NCBI RefSeq assembly: GCF_009766005.1
Contig: NZ_LMUK01000009.1
Location: forward strand, 1-64,000
DNA from: Bradyrhizobium sp. S69
GTDB lineage: Bacteria > Pseudomonadota > Alphaproteobacteria > Rhizobiales > Xanthobacteraceae
Length of the DNA: 64,000 nt
Direction of reading: 5' to 3'
Shown here one piece after another: positions 34,442 through 44,136 of the stretch. The position numbers and the translations under genes are program-made. The notes under the pieces are model-generated. The model had not been told where the DNA came from, did not search any database, and worked only from the letters and a program-made list of their open reading frames with translations. Position 1 is the first letter of the stretch. Every line of letters starts with the position of its first letter.

Positions 34442-35674
34442 CTAACCCCCCGTTTCGGCGCTGATGATGTCGCCGAACAATTCCCACTGGCCGTTTTTGA
34501 ACTGCATCATCTTGAGCTGTTCGACCGGCGCGAAGTCGGTGGGGCTGGTGGTGATGGTGATGCCGGGGACCAGGGTATCGGGCGCGAAGTTCTTCAGGCT
34601 GGCCGCCTGCTTCATGACGTTTTCCCGGGTCAGGGTATCGCCGGACTGCTTGAGCACCTGGATCATGGTTTGGGCGGCGGCATAGCCATAGACCATGTTG
34701 GCGTCGGCAATGTTCGAACCGGGCATGTACTTGTCGGCGAACGCCAAGAACTTCTTCATGCCCTCGTCGTTCTTCCACTGCGGATCGGACGCGTCCTTGA
34801 GGTAGCCGGCCGACAGCACGCCTTCCGAGGCCTCAAAGCCGGCAGGCTTCATCACCGCGCCGATCGAGATCGAAACGTCGGTCATCAGGTGCATCGGCTT
34901 CCAGCCGATCTCGGCCATCTTCTTGATGGCTTGGGCCGCGAATTTCGGCGTCGAGATGTTGATGAACACGTCGGCGCCGGTGTCCTTGAGCTTGACGATG
35001 TGGGAATCGATCGAGGGCTCGCTGGTCTCATAGCTTTCTTCCGCGATGATCAGCTTGGAGGCCTGGTCGCCGAAGATGTCCTTGATGCCTGCCACGTAGT
35101 CCTTGCCGAAATCGTCGTTCTGGTAGAACACCGCGACCTTGGCGCCCGGCTTGTTCTTCAAGACGTACTTGGCGAAGATCCGGGCCTCGACGCGGTAGCT
35201 CGGCTGAAAGCCCATGGTCCAGGGAAAATCTTTCGGATCGTTCCACTTGCTGGCGCCGGTGGCGACGAACAGTTGCGGGACCTTCTTGGTGTTCTGATAT
35301 TTCTGCACCGCCGATTGGGTCGGCGTGCCCAGCGCATTGAAGATCAGGAACACTTCGTCGCTTTCGATCAGCTTGCGGGTCTGCTCGACGGTCTTCGGCG
35401 GACTGTAGGCATCGTCGTAGCTGACGAAGTTGATCTTGCGGCCGTTCACCCCGCCGGCATCGTTGACCATCTTGAAATAGGCATCCTCGGTCTTGCCGAT
35501 CACGCCGTAGGCGGAAGCCGGGCCGCTATAGGCCTCGATATTGCCGAGCTTGATTTCGGTATCGGAGGCGCCGGTGTCGTAAACCTTTTGCGCTAGCGCG
35601 CCGTGGCTGGTCAGCGCGATGACGGCTGCGGCAGAGGCAGCCGAAATCAGCCTGGAGGCAAGCTTGTTGGTCAT
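34442..35674 (-). CDS. Branched-chain amino acid-type ABC transporter binding protein (orphan)
   Basis: A 410-residue LivK-like periplasmic binding protein with a signal peptide (ISAASAAAVIALTSHGALAQ) and the type I fold: IKLGNIEAYSGPASAYGVIG, FVSYDDAYSPPKTVEQTRKL, KVAVFYQNDDFGKDYVAGI. GAAGGGT stands before the ATG. No permease or ATPase gene is near, so it must use a transporter encoded elsewhere. The ligand could be an amino acid, an aromatic acid or an amide; the sequence does not decide. Confidence 0.9.
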   Translation of the reverse strand: MTNKLASRLISAASAAAVIALTSHGALAQKVYDTGASDTEIKLGNIEAYSGPASAYGVIGKTEDAYFKMVNDAGGVNGRKINFVSYDDAYSPPKTVEQTRKLIESDEVFLIFNALGTPTQSAVQKYQNTKKVPQLFVATGASKWNDPKDFPWTMGFQPSYRVEARIFAKYVLKNKPGAKVAVFYQNDDFGKDYVAGIKDIFGDQASKLIIAEESYETSEPSIDSHIVKLKDTGADVFINISTPKFAAQAIKKMAEIGWKPMHLMTDVSISIGAVMKPAGFEASEGVLSAGYLKDASDPQWKNDEGMKKFLAFADKYMPGSNIADANMVYGYAAAQTMIQVLKQSGDTLTRENVMKQAASLKNFAPDTLVPGITITTSPTDFAPVEQLKMMQFKNGQWELFGDIISAETGG

Positions 35675-35958
35675 GGAATGTACCCTTCGTTGAACGGAGA
35701 TCGAGATTGGATATTCGGGATGAATGGTGGGCCGGCGTACCGGATGGCGGCCCGAGAATTCGGCGGCCGATGATCCGGCGTCCGGCGGCCAAGGCGTCTG
35801 ATCCAGTGCTGGCGCGAACTGGTAATACTCCTCCTGTCAGCGGTCTGGCGCCGCTTGGTCCCTGATCGGGCCTGTGCCGCGCAACATGCCCAACTCGGGG
35901 CGGGCTGGCTAGCTGGACTTTTGGGCATAGCCGGCTGGAGCCGCGTTAAGATTACCCG

Positions 35959-36022
35959 CCTTGCTTTTGGGGCACCTTGCTTTTGGGACGTCTTGCTTTT
36001 AGGACGCCTTGCCTTGAGGGGC
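35959..36022. repeat. 16-bp tandem repeat, four units
   Basis: Four consecutive 16-bp units (CCTTGCTTTTGGGGCA, CCTTGCTTTTGGGACG, TCTTGCTTTTAGGACG, CCTTGCCTTGAGGGGC) lie in the 456-bp gene-free gap (35675-36130) between the divergent binding-protein and GST genes. The units degrade from left to right. The rest of the gap shows nothing else I can name and must carry both promoters. Confidence 0.85.
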
Positions 36023-36130
36023 AGCAACGTGGCTTGATCCGCGCCATCGGCCGGTGATGCGGCCAAGGACGGCTTCAAGCGCGGCTTCAAGTACGGCTAA
36101 GGCGGCGCATTCTGCCAGAAGGAATATCCG

Positions 36131-36787
36131 ATGATCACGCTCTATCATTGCGATGCAGCACGCTCGTTTCGGCCGCTTTGGATGCTGGAAGAGCTGCGTC
36201 TTCCTTACGAGCTGAAAATGCTGCCGTTCCCGCCGCGGGTATTCGCCAAGTCCTATCTGGCGCTCAATCCGCTCGGCACCATTCCTTTTCTGATCGACGG
36301 CGAGACCCGGATGACGGAGTCCACCGGCATCTGTCATTATCTCGGCACCCGTCATGGACCGACGCCGCTGATGGTCGGCGCCGACGAGGCTGATTTCGGC
36401 GCGTTCCTGAACTGGATGTATTTCAGCGATGCGACGTTGACCTTTCCGCAGACACTGGTGCTGCGCTACAGCCAGCTCGAGCCGGAGGAGCGGCGCAATC
36501 CGCAAGTCGCCGGCGATTACGCCAAATGGTTTTTCGGCCGGCTGCGCGCGGTCGAAGCGGCGACCGTCAAGGCGGAGACGTTATGCGCCGGCAGGTTTAC
36601 CGCGGCCGATATCGCGATCGGCTATGCCTTGCGGCTGGCCGACAATATCGGGCTGGCCAAGGATTTCGGGCCGAATGTCGCAGCCTACTGGCAACGCCTG
36701 CAAGCCCGCGACGGCTACCGGCGCGCGGTCGCCGCCGAACAGCAAGCCGGGATCGAACAAAACGTCTCGCCGCGCGTTCGAGACTGA
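36131..36787 (+). CDS. Glutathione S-transferase family protein
   Basis: A 218-residue cytosolic GST with an N-terminal thioredoxin-like domain (ITLYHCDAARSFRPLWMLEE; cis-Pro and Ser-binding region LGTIPFLIDGETRMTESTGI) and a helical C-domain with the FTAADIAIGYAL block. It detoxifies or isomerises small electrophiles; the substrate is not predictable. AGAAGGAATATCCG precedes the ATG. It appears monocistronic. Confidence 0.9.
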   Translation: MITLYHCDAARSFRPLWMLEELRLPYELKMLPFPPRVFAKSYLALNPLGTIPFLIDGETRMTESTGICHYLGTRHGPTPLMVGADEADFGAFLNWMYFSDATLTFPQTLVLRYSQLEPEERRNPQVAGDYAKWFFGRLRAVEAATVKAETLCAGRFTAADIAIGYALRLADNIGLAKDFGPNVAAYWQRLQARDGYRRAVAAEQQAGIEQNVSPRVRD

Positions 36788-36936
36788 GGTACTGCGCTGC
36801 CAGCTCAGCACACGGCCTTGTGACACCCCGCCGGGGCGGCTTTTGATATGCCGCCTCTCGTGGCAGGCCGGTGCGCTCGACAATAACACCCGAGGGGAGC
36901 GCGCCGTGGATTGCCGCCAAAAGGAGAAAAAATAAA

Positions 36937-37266
36937 ATGTTCAAGCTCATTGGAGCCGCGGCGTTTGTGGGCGTCGCACTCACGGCATTGCCGGCATCCG
37001 CTCAACCATACGATCCCTATGATCCCTACGATTATGCCTACTGCCTGCAAGGCAGAGACTACGGCTTGCCGGGGTTGTGCGAGTTCACCAGCTACGCGCA
37101 GTGCCAGGCCACGGCGTCAGGAACGAACTCGTATTGTGGCCAAAATCCCCGATTTGCATTCGCAGCCCCTCGGGACGGCCAACCACTTCAAAGCTACGCG
37201 CGCATGCCTCACCGGCATGACGGAGCGCATCACCGGCATGGCCGGCGGCATCACCACGCGCGGTGA
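36937..37266 (+). CDS. Small secreted protein, DUF3551-like
   Basis: A 109-residue exported protein. It has the signal peptide MFKLIGAAAFVGVALTALPA, a mature start with repeats of DPYD (QPYDPYDPYDYAYCLQG), four cysteines (YCLQG, LCEF, QCQA, YCGQ) in the pattern of Bradyrhizobium DUF3551 proteins, and a His-rich C-terminus (HRHDGAHHRHGRRHHHAR). AAGGAG lies 10 bases before ATG 36937. The His tail could bind metal. Function unknown. Confidence 0.8.
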   Translation: MFKLIGAAAFVGVALTALPASAQPYDPYDPYDYAYCLQGRDYGLPGLCEFTSYAQCQATASGTNSYCGQNPRFAFAAPRDGQPLQSYARMPHRHDGAHHRHGRRHHHAR

Positions 37267-37279
37267 CGCTATCTCGGAC

Positions 37280-37413
37280 GTCATCCCCGGGATGAACGCA
37301 ATTGCGTTCACCCGTGAGGTGCGAGCCTTATTGGCGAGCCTCGAAGGATGTACGGATGCACGATGCTGAACAGCATCCTTCGAGGCGCGCAAGAGCGCGC
37401 ACCTCAGGATGAC
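37280..37413. repeat. REP family A copy with 28-bp insert at the left end
   Basis: The element begins GTCATCC, then carries the 28-bp module (centre TGAACGCAATTGCGTTCA, 37293-37310), then continues TGAGGTGCGAG through the core to CACCTCAGGATGAC. Compared with 39226-39334 the same flanking bases and central ACGATGCTGAAC are kept, which fits a shared duplicated origin of the two regions. Confidence 0.85.
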
Positions 37414-37466
37414 GTTTACGTTTTCGGTGCAATAAGACGGTTTTCAGTCGGGCCGCCCAGGCACCC

Positions 37467-37535
37467 TCACCAGCCGTACTTCAGGTTGGCAGGCACCAGT
37501 CGGCGCTGGCCGTAGATGCAATCGGCCGCATCGAG
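37467..37535 (-). pseudogene. Remnant of a TonB-dependent receptor C-terminus
   Basis: Minus-strand translation gives LDAADCIYGQRRLVPANLK followed by YGW and stop. This matches the last 22 residues of the intact receptor at 39431-41764 (LSAAYCIYGQGRLVLANLK, then YRW and stop). The nucleotide match is equally clear (TACTTCAGGTT and GGCCGTAGATGCAAT are shared). It begins only 7 bp beyond the stop of the binding-protein gene at 37543 and has no start of its own. It is a fossil of a second receptor gene lost by deletion. Confidence 0.85.
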
Positions 37536-37542
37536 CGTCGTT

Positions 37543-39132
37543 TCACTCGGCCTTGTCGATATTCCAGAAGATCGGCGTTGCCGGTCCGCCGAGCATGCCG
37601 GTGAGCGATTTCCGCCACGCGCTGGGCTGGAGAAATTGTCCGAGCGGGATGACAAGCACTTGATCGTAGATTTCCTTCTGGATATCGGCCGCGATTTTCT
37701 TCTGCTCCTCCGGTGACGATGAGCGCGCAAAAGCGTCTTTCAACTGTTCGATCCGGGCGTCTTCCGGCCAGCCGAACCAGCCGCCGTTCCGGCCTCTGCC
37801 GCCGACGTAAACACTGGCGATCGGGTTCGCCGCGTCGGCGCCGGTGAAATTGGTGAAGAACATATTCCAGCCGCCTTCCTTCGGCGGCTTCTGGCTGGCG
37901 CGGCGGGAGACCACGGTCTGCCAGTCGGTTGCCTGCAGATCCACCTTGAAGCCGGCCTGGCGCAGCAATTGCGCCGCAACGACCGGCTGCGCCTTCAGCG
38001 GCACCGCATCGCCGGGCGCCAGGATCACGACGGGCGTGCCGTCATAGCCGGATTCGGCGAGCAGCTTCTTTGCCTCCGCCATCCCGTCACCCTTCACCAG
38101 CGTCTCCGAGCCGACATCGGTGGCAAACGGTGTGTCGCAGATGAACACGGCACCGCAAATCCGGTAGTATTCGGGATTGCCGACCAGCGCGTCGAGAACG
38201 TCCTTCTGGTTCAAGGCGATGAACGCGGCGCGGCGTATCTTGACGTTGTCGAACGGCGGATAGAGGAAATTCATTCGCCCGCCGGTCTGGAAGCCGAGCT
38301 TGCTCAGGGTATCGACCTTGATGTCCTTGTCGGCCTCCAGCATCGGCAAGATATCGAAAGCCGGAGCTTCCATGAAATCGATATCGCCAGATTGCAGCGC
38401 GTTCGCCGCGGTCTGGGCGTCCGCCATCGTGATCCATTCGACGCGGTCGACCTTCACGACCTTGCCGCCGGCGGTCCAGCTCGGGGGCTCCGAGCGTGGA
38501 ACGTAGTCCCTGTTCTTCTCATAAACCGCCTTCACGCCCGGCTGGAATTCGGCTTGCACAAACTTGAAGGGGCCCGAGCCGATCTGTTCCTTGATTTGCT
38601 GGCCGGGTGGGGTTTCCGCCAATCGCTTGGGCATCATGAACGGCGCATAGGATGAAGGCTTCCCGATCGACTCCAGCACCAGCCCGTAGGGCTGCTTCAG
38701 CTTCAAGGTGATGGTCTTGGTATCGGTGGCTTCGAGGCTGGCGGTAAAATCCATCAGCTTCTGGCCCATGCTATCGTTCCTGGCCCAGCGCTGCAGCGAC
38801 GCCACGCAGTCTTCCGCCGTGACCGGCGTGCCGTCATGCCATTTCAGTCCGTCGCGCAGCGTGAACGTATAGATGAGCTTGTCGTCGGAGATCTTCCAGT
38901 CCGCCATCTGTGGCTGGATCCGGAAGTTCGCATCCATGGCCAGCAGCGTGTCGTAGACCATGTAGCCATGATCGCGCGTGATGTAGGCGGTGGTGAATTC
39001 GGGATCGATGATCCGCAAGTCGGAATGCATCACCGCGGTGATGGTCTTGGCACCCGCCGGCGCGGAGACGGCCAGCCCGGCCGCGAGCGCGCCCGCGGCC
39101 AAATACAGAACACGTCGAGCAGAAAGGGTCAT
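37543..39132 (-). CDS. Peptide/nickel-type ABC transporter binding protein
   Basis: A 529-residue type II binding protein of the DppA/OppA family with signal peptide (LYLAAGALAAGLAVSAPAGA). Family blocks include GLKWHDGTPVTAEDCVASLQ (about 100-119) and PPFDNVKIRRAAFIALNQKD. It has no permease partner immediately beside it; it lies between a TonB-dependent receptor gene and a decayed copy of that gene's end. It might hand over the receptor's ligand (siderophore, metal chelate or peptide) to an inner-membrane transporter such as the one at 42137-47624. Confidence 0.88.
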   Translation of the reverse strand: MTLSARRVLYLAAGALAAGLAVSAPAGAKTITAVMHSDLRIIDPEFTTAYITRDHGYMVYDTLLAMDANFRIQPQMADWKISDDKLIYTFTLRDGLKWHDGTPVTAEDCVASLQRWARNDSMGQKLMDFTASLEATDTKTITLKLKQPYGLVLESIGKPSSYAPFMMPKRLAETPPGQQIKEQIGSGPFKFVQAEFQPGVKAVYEKNRDYVPRSEPPSWTAGGKVVKVDRVEWITMADAQTAANALQSGDIDFMEAPAFDILPMLEADKDIKVDTLSKLGFQTGGRMNFLYPPFDNVKIRRAAFIALNQKDVLDALVGNPEYYRICGAVFICDTPFATDVGSETLVKGDGMAEAKKLLAESGYDGTPVVILAPGDAVPLKAQPVVAAQLLRQAGFKVDLQATDWQTVVSRRASQKPPKEGGWNMFFTNFTGADAANPIASVYVGGRGRNGGWFGWPEDARIEQLKDAFARSSSPEEQKKIAADIQKEIYDQVLVIPLGQFLQPSAWRKSLTGMLGGPATPIFWNIDKAE

Positions 39133-39225
39133 GGCGCGCTCCTAACGATGTCAAAAGCTATTGCCATAGGTATTGCAATTCCCGTGCCCGGGAAAGGGTG
39201 ACGGTTCCCCGGCAACGGCTTCGCC

Positions 39226-39334
39226 GTCATCCTGAGGTGCGAGCTTCTTGGCGAGCCTCGAAGGATGGCCGCATGCACGATGCTGAACACCATCCTTCGA
39301 GGCGCGTCGAAGACGACGCGCACCTCAGGATGAC
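39226..39334. repeat. Dispersed palindromic repeat (REP family A)
   Basis: A complete copy, GTCATCCTGAGGTGCGAGC to CACCTCAGGATGAC, with mirrored core CGAAGGATGG...CCATCCTTCGAGG. It fills most of the 298-bp gap (39133-39430) between receptor and binding-protein genes. No insert module. Confidence 0.88.
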
Positions 39335-39430
39335 GGTGCGCTTTTGAGTGAAATTAGACCGCTTTTGCTACGCCCTCGTTTTCACGCCCGCCGAGGCATC
39401 GTGGACCTCGATGCCGGCGAGCCGCGACGT

Positions 39431-41764
39431 TCACCAGCGATACTTCAGGTTTGCGAGCACGAGGCGGCCCTGGCCGTAGATGCAATAGGCCGCGCTGAGG
39501 CAGGAGGCGATGTATTCCTTGTCGAACAGGTTGGACACCGAGATGCCCGTCGAATAGCCCTTGAGGTTGGCGAATTGCCGTCCGAGATCATACTGCACGC
39601 CGAGATCGACCAGCGTGAACGGCGGCACCTTGAAGGCATTGGCTGTATCCCAGGTCGCGTCGAGATAGCGCACGCCGCCGCTGATCTTGAGGCCGGGCGC
39701 GATATTGGTCGGCATGTCGTAGGATAACCAGGTCGATGCCATGTTGCGCGGAATGCCGTTGGGCACGAGGCCGACGGTCGATGGAATGCCGTCAACGTTC
39801 TCGGCCTTGTCGAAGGTGTAGGCGGCGATCATCTGCAGATTATCGGTCAGATAGGTCCGCGCCTCGAGCTCGACACCGCGTGATCGCACCGCGCCAATCT
39901 GGGCCGATGCGCCGCCGCCGAGGCTGACGACGACATTGGTCTGGGTCAGGTCGAAAGCGGAGATCGTGAACAGGTTTTTGGTGCCGAGCGGCTGGTATTT
40001 GACGCCGACCTCGGTCTGCTCGCCTTCGGTCGGGCTAAACGCCACGCCCGCGGCGTTGGTGCCGAGCTGGGGCTGGAACGAGGTCGCATAACTGACATAG
40101 GGCGCTACGCCACTGTCGAAATTGTAGATCGCACCGATCCGCCCCGTCAGCGAATTGCTGTCCTGGTCAGTCGCGGTCGCACCGGTCTTGTAGGGAACGA
40201 TATGCGAGGCGGACCAGTCCTCGCGCAGGCCGCCGACGATGGTCAGCTTGCCGATGCCGATTTGATCCTGCGCATACAGACCGGTCTGATCGGTGCTCTG
40301 TCTCGTCGACGACCCCAACAGGAAATCGGGCAGTGCGATCGTCTGGTAGACCGGATTTGTCAGGCTCAGCGCCGGCGGATTGGGCGCGGTATTATAGCCT
40401 TCCAGGAACTGGTGATTGTACTGGTAGTTCTGGTAGTCGACACCGAAAACAACCTGGTGCTTCAACCAGCCGGTATTGAAGTTCGCGATCGCCTGATTGT
40501 CGATCGCGAAGGTGCCGAGCGTTCCCGAATTGATGTAGGGCGCGCGCTCGATCGCGGTGCCGCCGTTGGTGCTCGCAGCACCGTCGGCGGCGTTCTGGAT
40601 GTAGATCTGATCGTAGGAATAGCGGACGTTCTGCTTGACCTGCCAGATGTTGTCGATCTGATGTTCGAACGAATAGCCGACCGAGGTGTCCTGCTTCTTG
40701 AATTGATCGAAGCCGGGGTTACCGGTGTCGAAGGAGGGGCCGATTTTCACCGGCCCGGGCAACACCGTTCCGACCGCCGGCACGAAATTATAGGCGCCGG
40801 CTTTCGGGTCGTTCTGGTAGTTCGCGATGATGGTGAGCTTGGTGTCCTGATCTGGCCGCCAGGTAATCGCCGGAGAAATCGCGACGCGCTGCTGATCGAC
40901 ATAATCGGTCTGGGTGCCGGTGTTGAGCCCGATGCCGGTCAGGCGATAGAGCCATTGCTTGTCGTCCGTGAGCGGTCCGCTGAAATCGAAGCCGCCTTGC
41001 GCGCGCCCGTAACTGCCGGTCTGGACGAACACCTCATGATACGGCGTGTCGGTCGGCTGCTTGCTGACGAGATTGAAGAATCCGCCGGGAGGAACCTGGC
41101 CAAACAGAACAGACAGCGGCCCGCGGATGCTCTCGATGCGATCGATGAAGTAGGGATCGCGGGTTGCGAAGTTGAAGCCGACGCCGGTTCCGGTCGATGT
41201 CGGCGGGGCGATCGGCAGGCCATCGAGAAAGGTGCTGGCCTGGAAGCCGCGGCTGTAGAGATATTCCAGCGAATCCTCGTTGATGCCGCGCTGCTCCGCC
41301 ACCACGCCCGGCGTATATCGCAAGGCCTGCGAGACGCTTTGTGCGTTCTGGTCGACGATTTGCTGATGGGTTACGACCGACACCGATGCCGGCGTCTGCA
41401 TCAAGGGCGTATTGGTCTTGGTCGCGCCGGCGCTGGTCGGCGCCACGTAACCCTGGATCGGCGATCCCGTCATCGCCGTGGCGCCCGCGGCCGCAGCACC
41501 ACTGGACGCGGCCGACGTCTGTCGTCCTGGCTTGGGGCCGCTCGCATGGCGCGAATTGGCTGCGTTTGTCCGCGGCGCACTGCGTTGGACCCGTTTCGGT
41601 GCGAGGCTTTGCACCACCACCGGAGGCAGTTCGTTTGAACCGGCGCCGGCCGGCGCCGCGCCGCCGGCTGTTTGCGCAAAACTTTCCGCGCTGCAAATGT
41701 TCAGAGCAAGCGTGCCGACAGCGCCGAGGCACACGAGCCTCGGCCATTCCTTCGAAGTCCCCAC
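39431..41764 (-). CDS. TonB-dependent siderophore receptor (FhuA-like)
   Basis: A 777-residue outer-membrane receptor: N-terminal signal, a low-complexity Ala/Pro-rich stretch (35-110), a plug domain (PLMQTPASVSVVTHQQIVDQ, SLEYLYSRGF, RIESIRGPLSVLFGQVPPGG) and a 22-strand-type barrel ending in aromatic W (VLANLKYRW). The QVPPGGFFNLVSKQP block is typical for ferric-siderophore receptors. No STN signalling domain is seen. A possible Irr-type iron box lies upstream at 41891. It probably imports a ferric siderophore or related chelate; the ligand is unknown. Confidence 0.92.
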   Translation of the reverse strand: MGTSKEWPRLVCLGAVGTLALNICSAESFAQTAGGAAPAGAGSNELPPVVVQSLAPKRVQRSAPRTNAANSRHASGPKPGRQTSAASSGAAAAGATAMTGSPIQGYVAPTSAGATKTNTPLMQTPASVSVVTHQQIVDQNAQSVSQALRYTPGVVAEQRGINEDSLEYLYSRGFQASTFLDGLPIAPPTSTGTGVGFNFATRDPYFIDRIESIRGPLSVLFGQVPPGGFFNLVSKQPTDTPYHEVFVQTGSYGRAQGGFDFSGPLTDDKQWLYRLTGIGLNTGTQTDYVDQQRVAISPAITWRPDQDTKLTIIANYQNDPKAGAYNFVPAVGTVLPGPVKIGPSFDTGNPGFDQFKKQDTSVGYSFEHQIDNIWQVKQNVRYSYDQIYIQNAADGAASTNGGTAIERAPYINSGTLGTFAIDNQAIANFNTGWLKHQVVFGVDYQNYQYNHQFLEGYNTAPNPPALSLTNPVYQTIALPDFLLGSSTRQSTDQTGLYAQDQIGIGKLTIVGGLREDWSASHIVPYKTGATATDQDSNSLTGRIGAIYNFDSGVAPYVSYATSFQPQLGTNAAGVAFSPTEGEQTEVGVKYQPLGTKNLFTISAFDLTQTNVVVSLGGGASAQIGAVRSRGVELEARTYLTDNLQMIAAYTFDKAENVDGIPSTVGLVPNGIPRNMASTWLSYDMPTNIAPGLKISGGVRYLDATWDTANAFKVPPFTLVDLGVQYDLGRQFANLKGYSTGISVSNLFDKEYIASCLSAAYCIYGQGRLVLANLKYRW

Positions 41765-41890
41765 CGATATTCCCCAAAATGTATCAACATTGTTTCGGGG
41801 GAACGTCTAACTCATCGGGTTTGTCGCTGACATGCGGATGGCTTTAGAAGCTATCGAGATAGGCTTAGAAGCTATCGAGACTTGAATTGT

Positions 41891-41905
41891 TAGAACGGGT
41901 CTAAG
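41891..41905 (-). promoter_or_regulatory. Candidate Irr/ICE-like iron-control box
   Basis: TTAGAACGGGTCTAA has perfect TTAGA/TCTAA half-sites and resembles the iron control element bound by Irr in Bradyrhizobium. It lies 127 bp before the receptor start. Next to it a direct repeat, GGCTTTAGAAGCTATCGAGA (41841-41860) and a near-copy at 41864-41882, contains further TTAGAA half-sites. Iron control of a siderophore receptor would make sense; binding is not shown. Confidence 0.5.
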
Positions 41906-41955
41906 CGTTGCCTCGTTGAACGCAGCGTCATTTCGATGAAGGCAACAGTGGCATC

Positions 41956-42090
41956 GTCGTCCCCGGGGTGAACGCAATTGCGTTCACCCGTGAGGTGCGA
42001 GCTCTTGCGAGCCTCGAAGGATGGCCGCAAGCACCGAGCTGAACACCATCCTTCGAGGCGCGTCGAAGACGACGCGCACCTCAGGATGAC
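41956..42090. repeat. REP family A copy with 28-bp insert at the left end
   Basis: Starts GTCGTCC, followed by the 28-bp module (centre TGAACGCAATTGCGTTCA, 41969-41986) and TGAGGTGCGAGC, ending CACCTCAGGATGAC. It lies between the dppF stop and the receptor promoter in the 372-bp gene-free gap. Confidence 0.85.
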
Positions 42091-42136
42091 GGCGCGGTTT
42101 CGATCGGAGTGAGTGAGGGGTGCAACAAGACCGCTC

Positions 42137-43125
42137 CTACGCCTCGCGCCCCGTGCCCTCATTCAGCCAGCACGCCACCTGATGCTGCGTGGCGGTTTCC
42201 GCCAGCACCGGCCGCTCGACCTTGCAGCGGTCCATCACGTGGCGGCAGCGGGTGTGGAAGGCGCAGCCGGAGGGCGGGTTGATCGGGCTCGGCACGTCGC
42301 CGTCGATCAGCGGCGCGACGCGCTTGGCCTTCGGATCGGCCACCGGCACCGATGCCAACAGCGCCTGGGTGTAGGGATGGCGCGGGTTGGCGAACAGTTC
42401 GCGCTTCTCGGCGATCTCGACAATGCGCCCGAGATACATCACGGCGACGCGGTGGCTGATATGGGCCACCACCGCGAGATCATGCGCGATGAACAGATAG
42501 GAGAAGCCGTGCCGGCGTTGCAGGTCGATCAACAGATTGATCACCTGGGCCTGGATCGAAACATCGAGCGCCGAGACCGGCTCGTCGCACACGATCAGCT
42601 TCGGCCCCAGCGACAACGCGCGCGCGATGCAGATGCGTTGCCGCTGGCCACCGGAAAATTGATGCGGATAGTTTTTCATCTGGTCGGGCCGCAACCCCAC
42701 CTGCTCGAACAATTCGCCGACGCGGTCGCGTTTTCGCTGGCCGGTTGCGAGGCCATGCACCTCGAGCGGCTCGCCGACGATGTCGCCGGCGGTCATGCGC
42801 GGGTTGAGCGAGGCGAACGGGTCCTGGAATACGATCTGCATCGATCGCCGGTGCGGGCGCAGTGCGGTCTTGCCGAGCCGCGTGATGTCGGTGCCATCCA
42901 GCCTGATGGCGCCGCTGGAGGGTTCGATCAGCCGCAGCACGCTGCGCGCGACGGTGGATTTGCCGCAGCCGGATTCGCCGACGAGTCCAAGCGTTTCGCC
43001 GGTCGACAGCGAGAAGCTGACGCCGTCGACGGCATGCACGGTGCCGATACGACGGCGCAACACGCCGCCGCGCACCGCGTAATGCTTGACCAGATCGGTG
43101 ACCTCGAGCAACGGACTTACGTCGG

Positions 43126-43129
<4 letters not shown>
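42137..43129 (-). CDS. Peptide-type ABC transporter ATPase (DppF/OppF-like)
   Basis: A 330-residue ATPase with Walker [10 protein letters not shown], signature [16 protein letters not shown], Walker [13 protein letters not shown] and the C-terminal oligopeptide extension ([16 protein letters not shown]) that can hold an Fe-S cluster in this family. ATG 43129 overlaps the upstream DppD stop (ATGA), so translation is coupled. An open frame up to 43213 lies inside the upstream gene in another frame and is not used. It is last of five genes. Confidence 0.93.

Positions 43130-44135
<1,006 letters not shown>

Positions 44136-44136
<1 letters not shown>

Noticed and set aside
35671..36090. A 139-codon minus-strand ORF across the tandem repeat
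   Set aside because: It is composed of repeat and promoter DNA, is rich in Arg/Pro/Ser and shows no family features.
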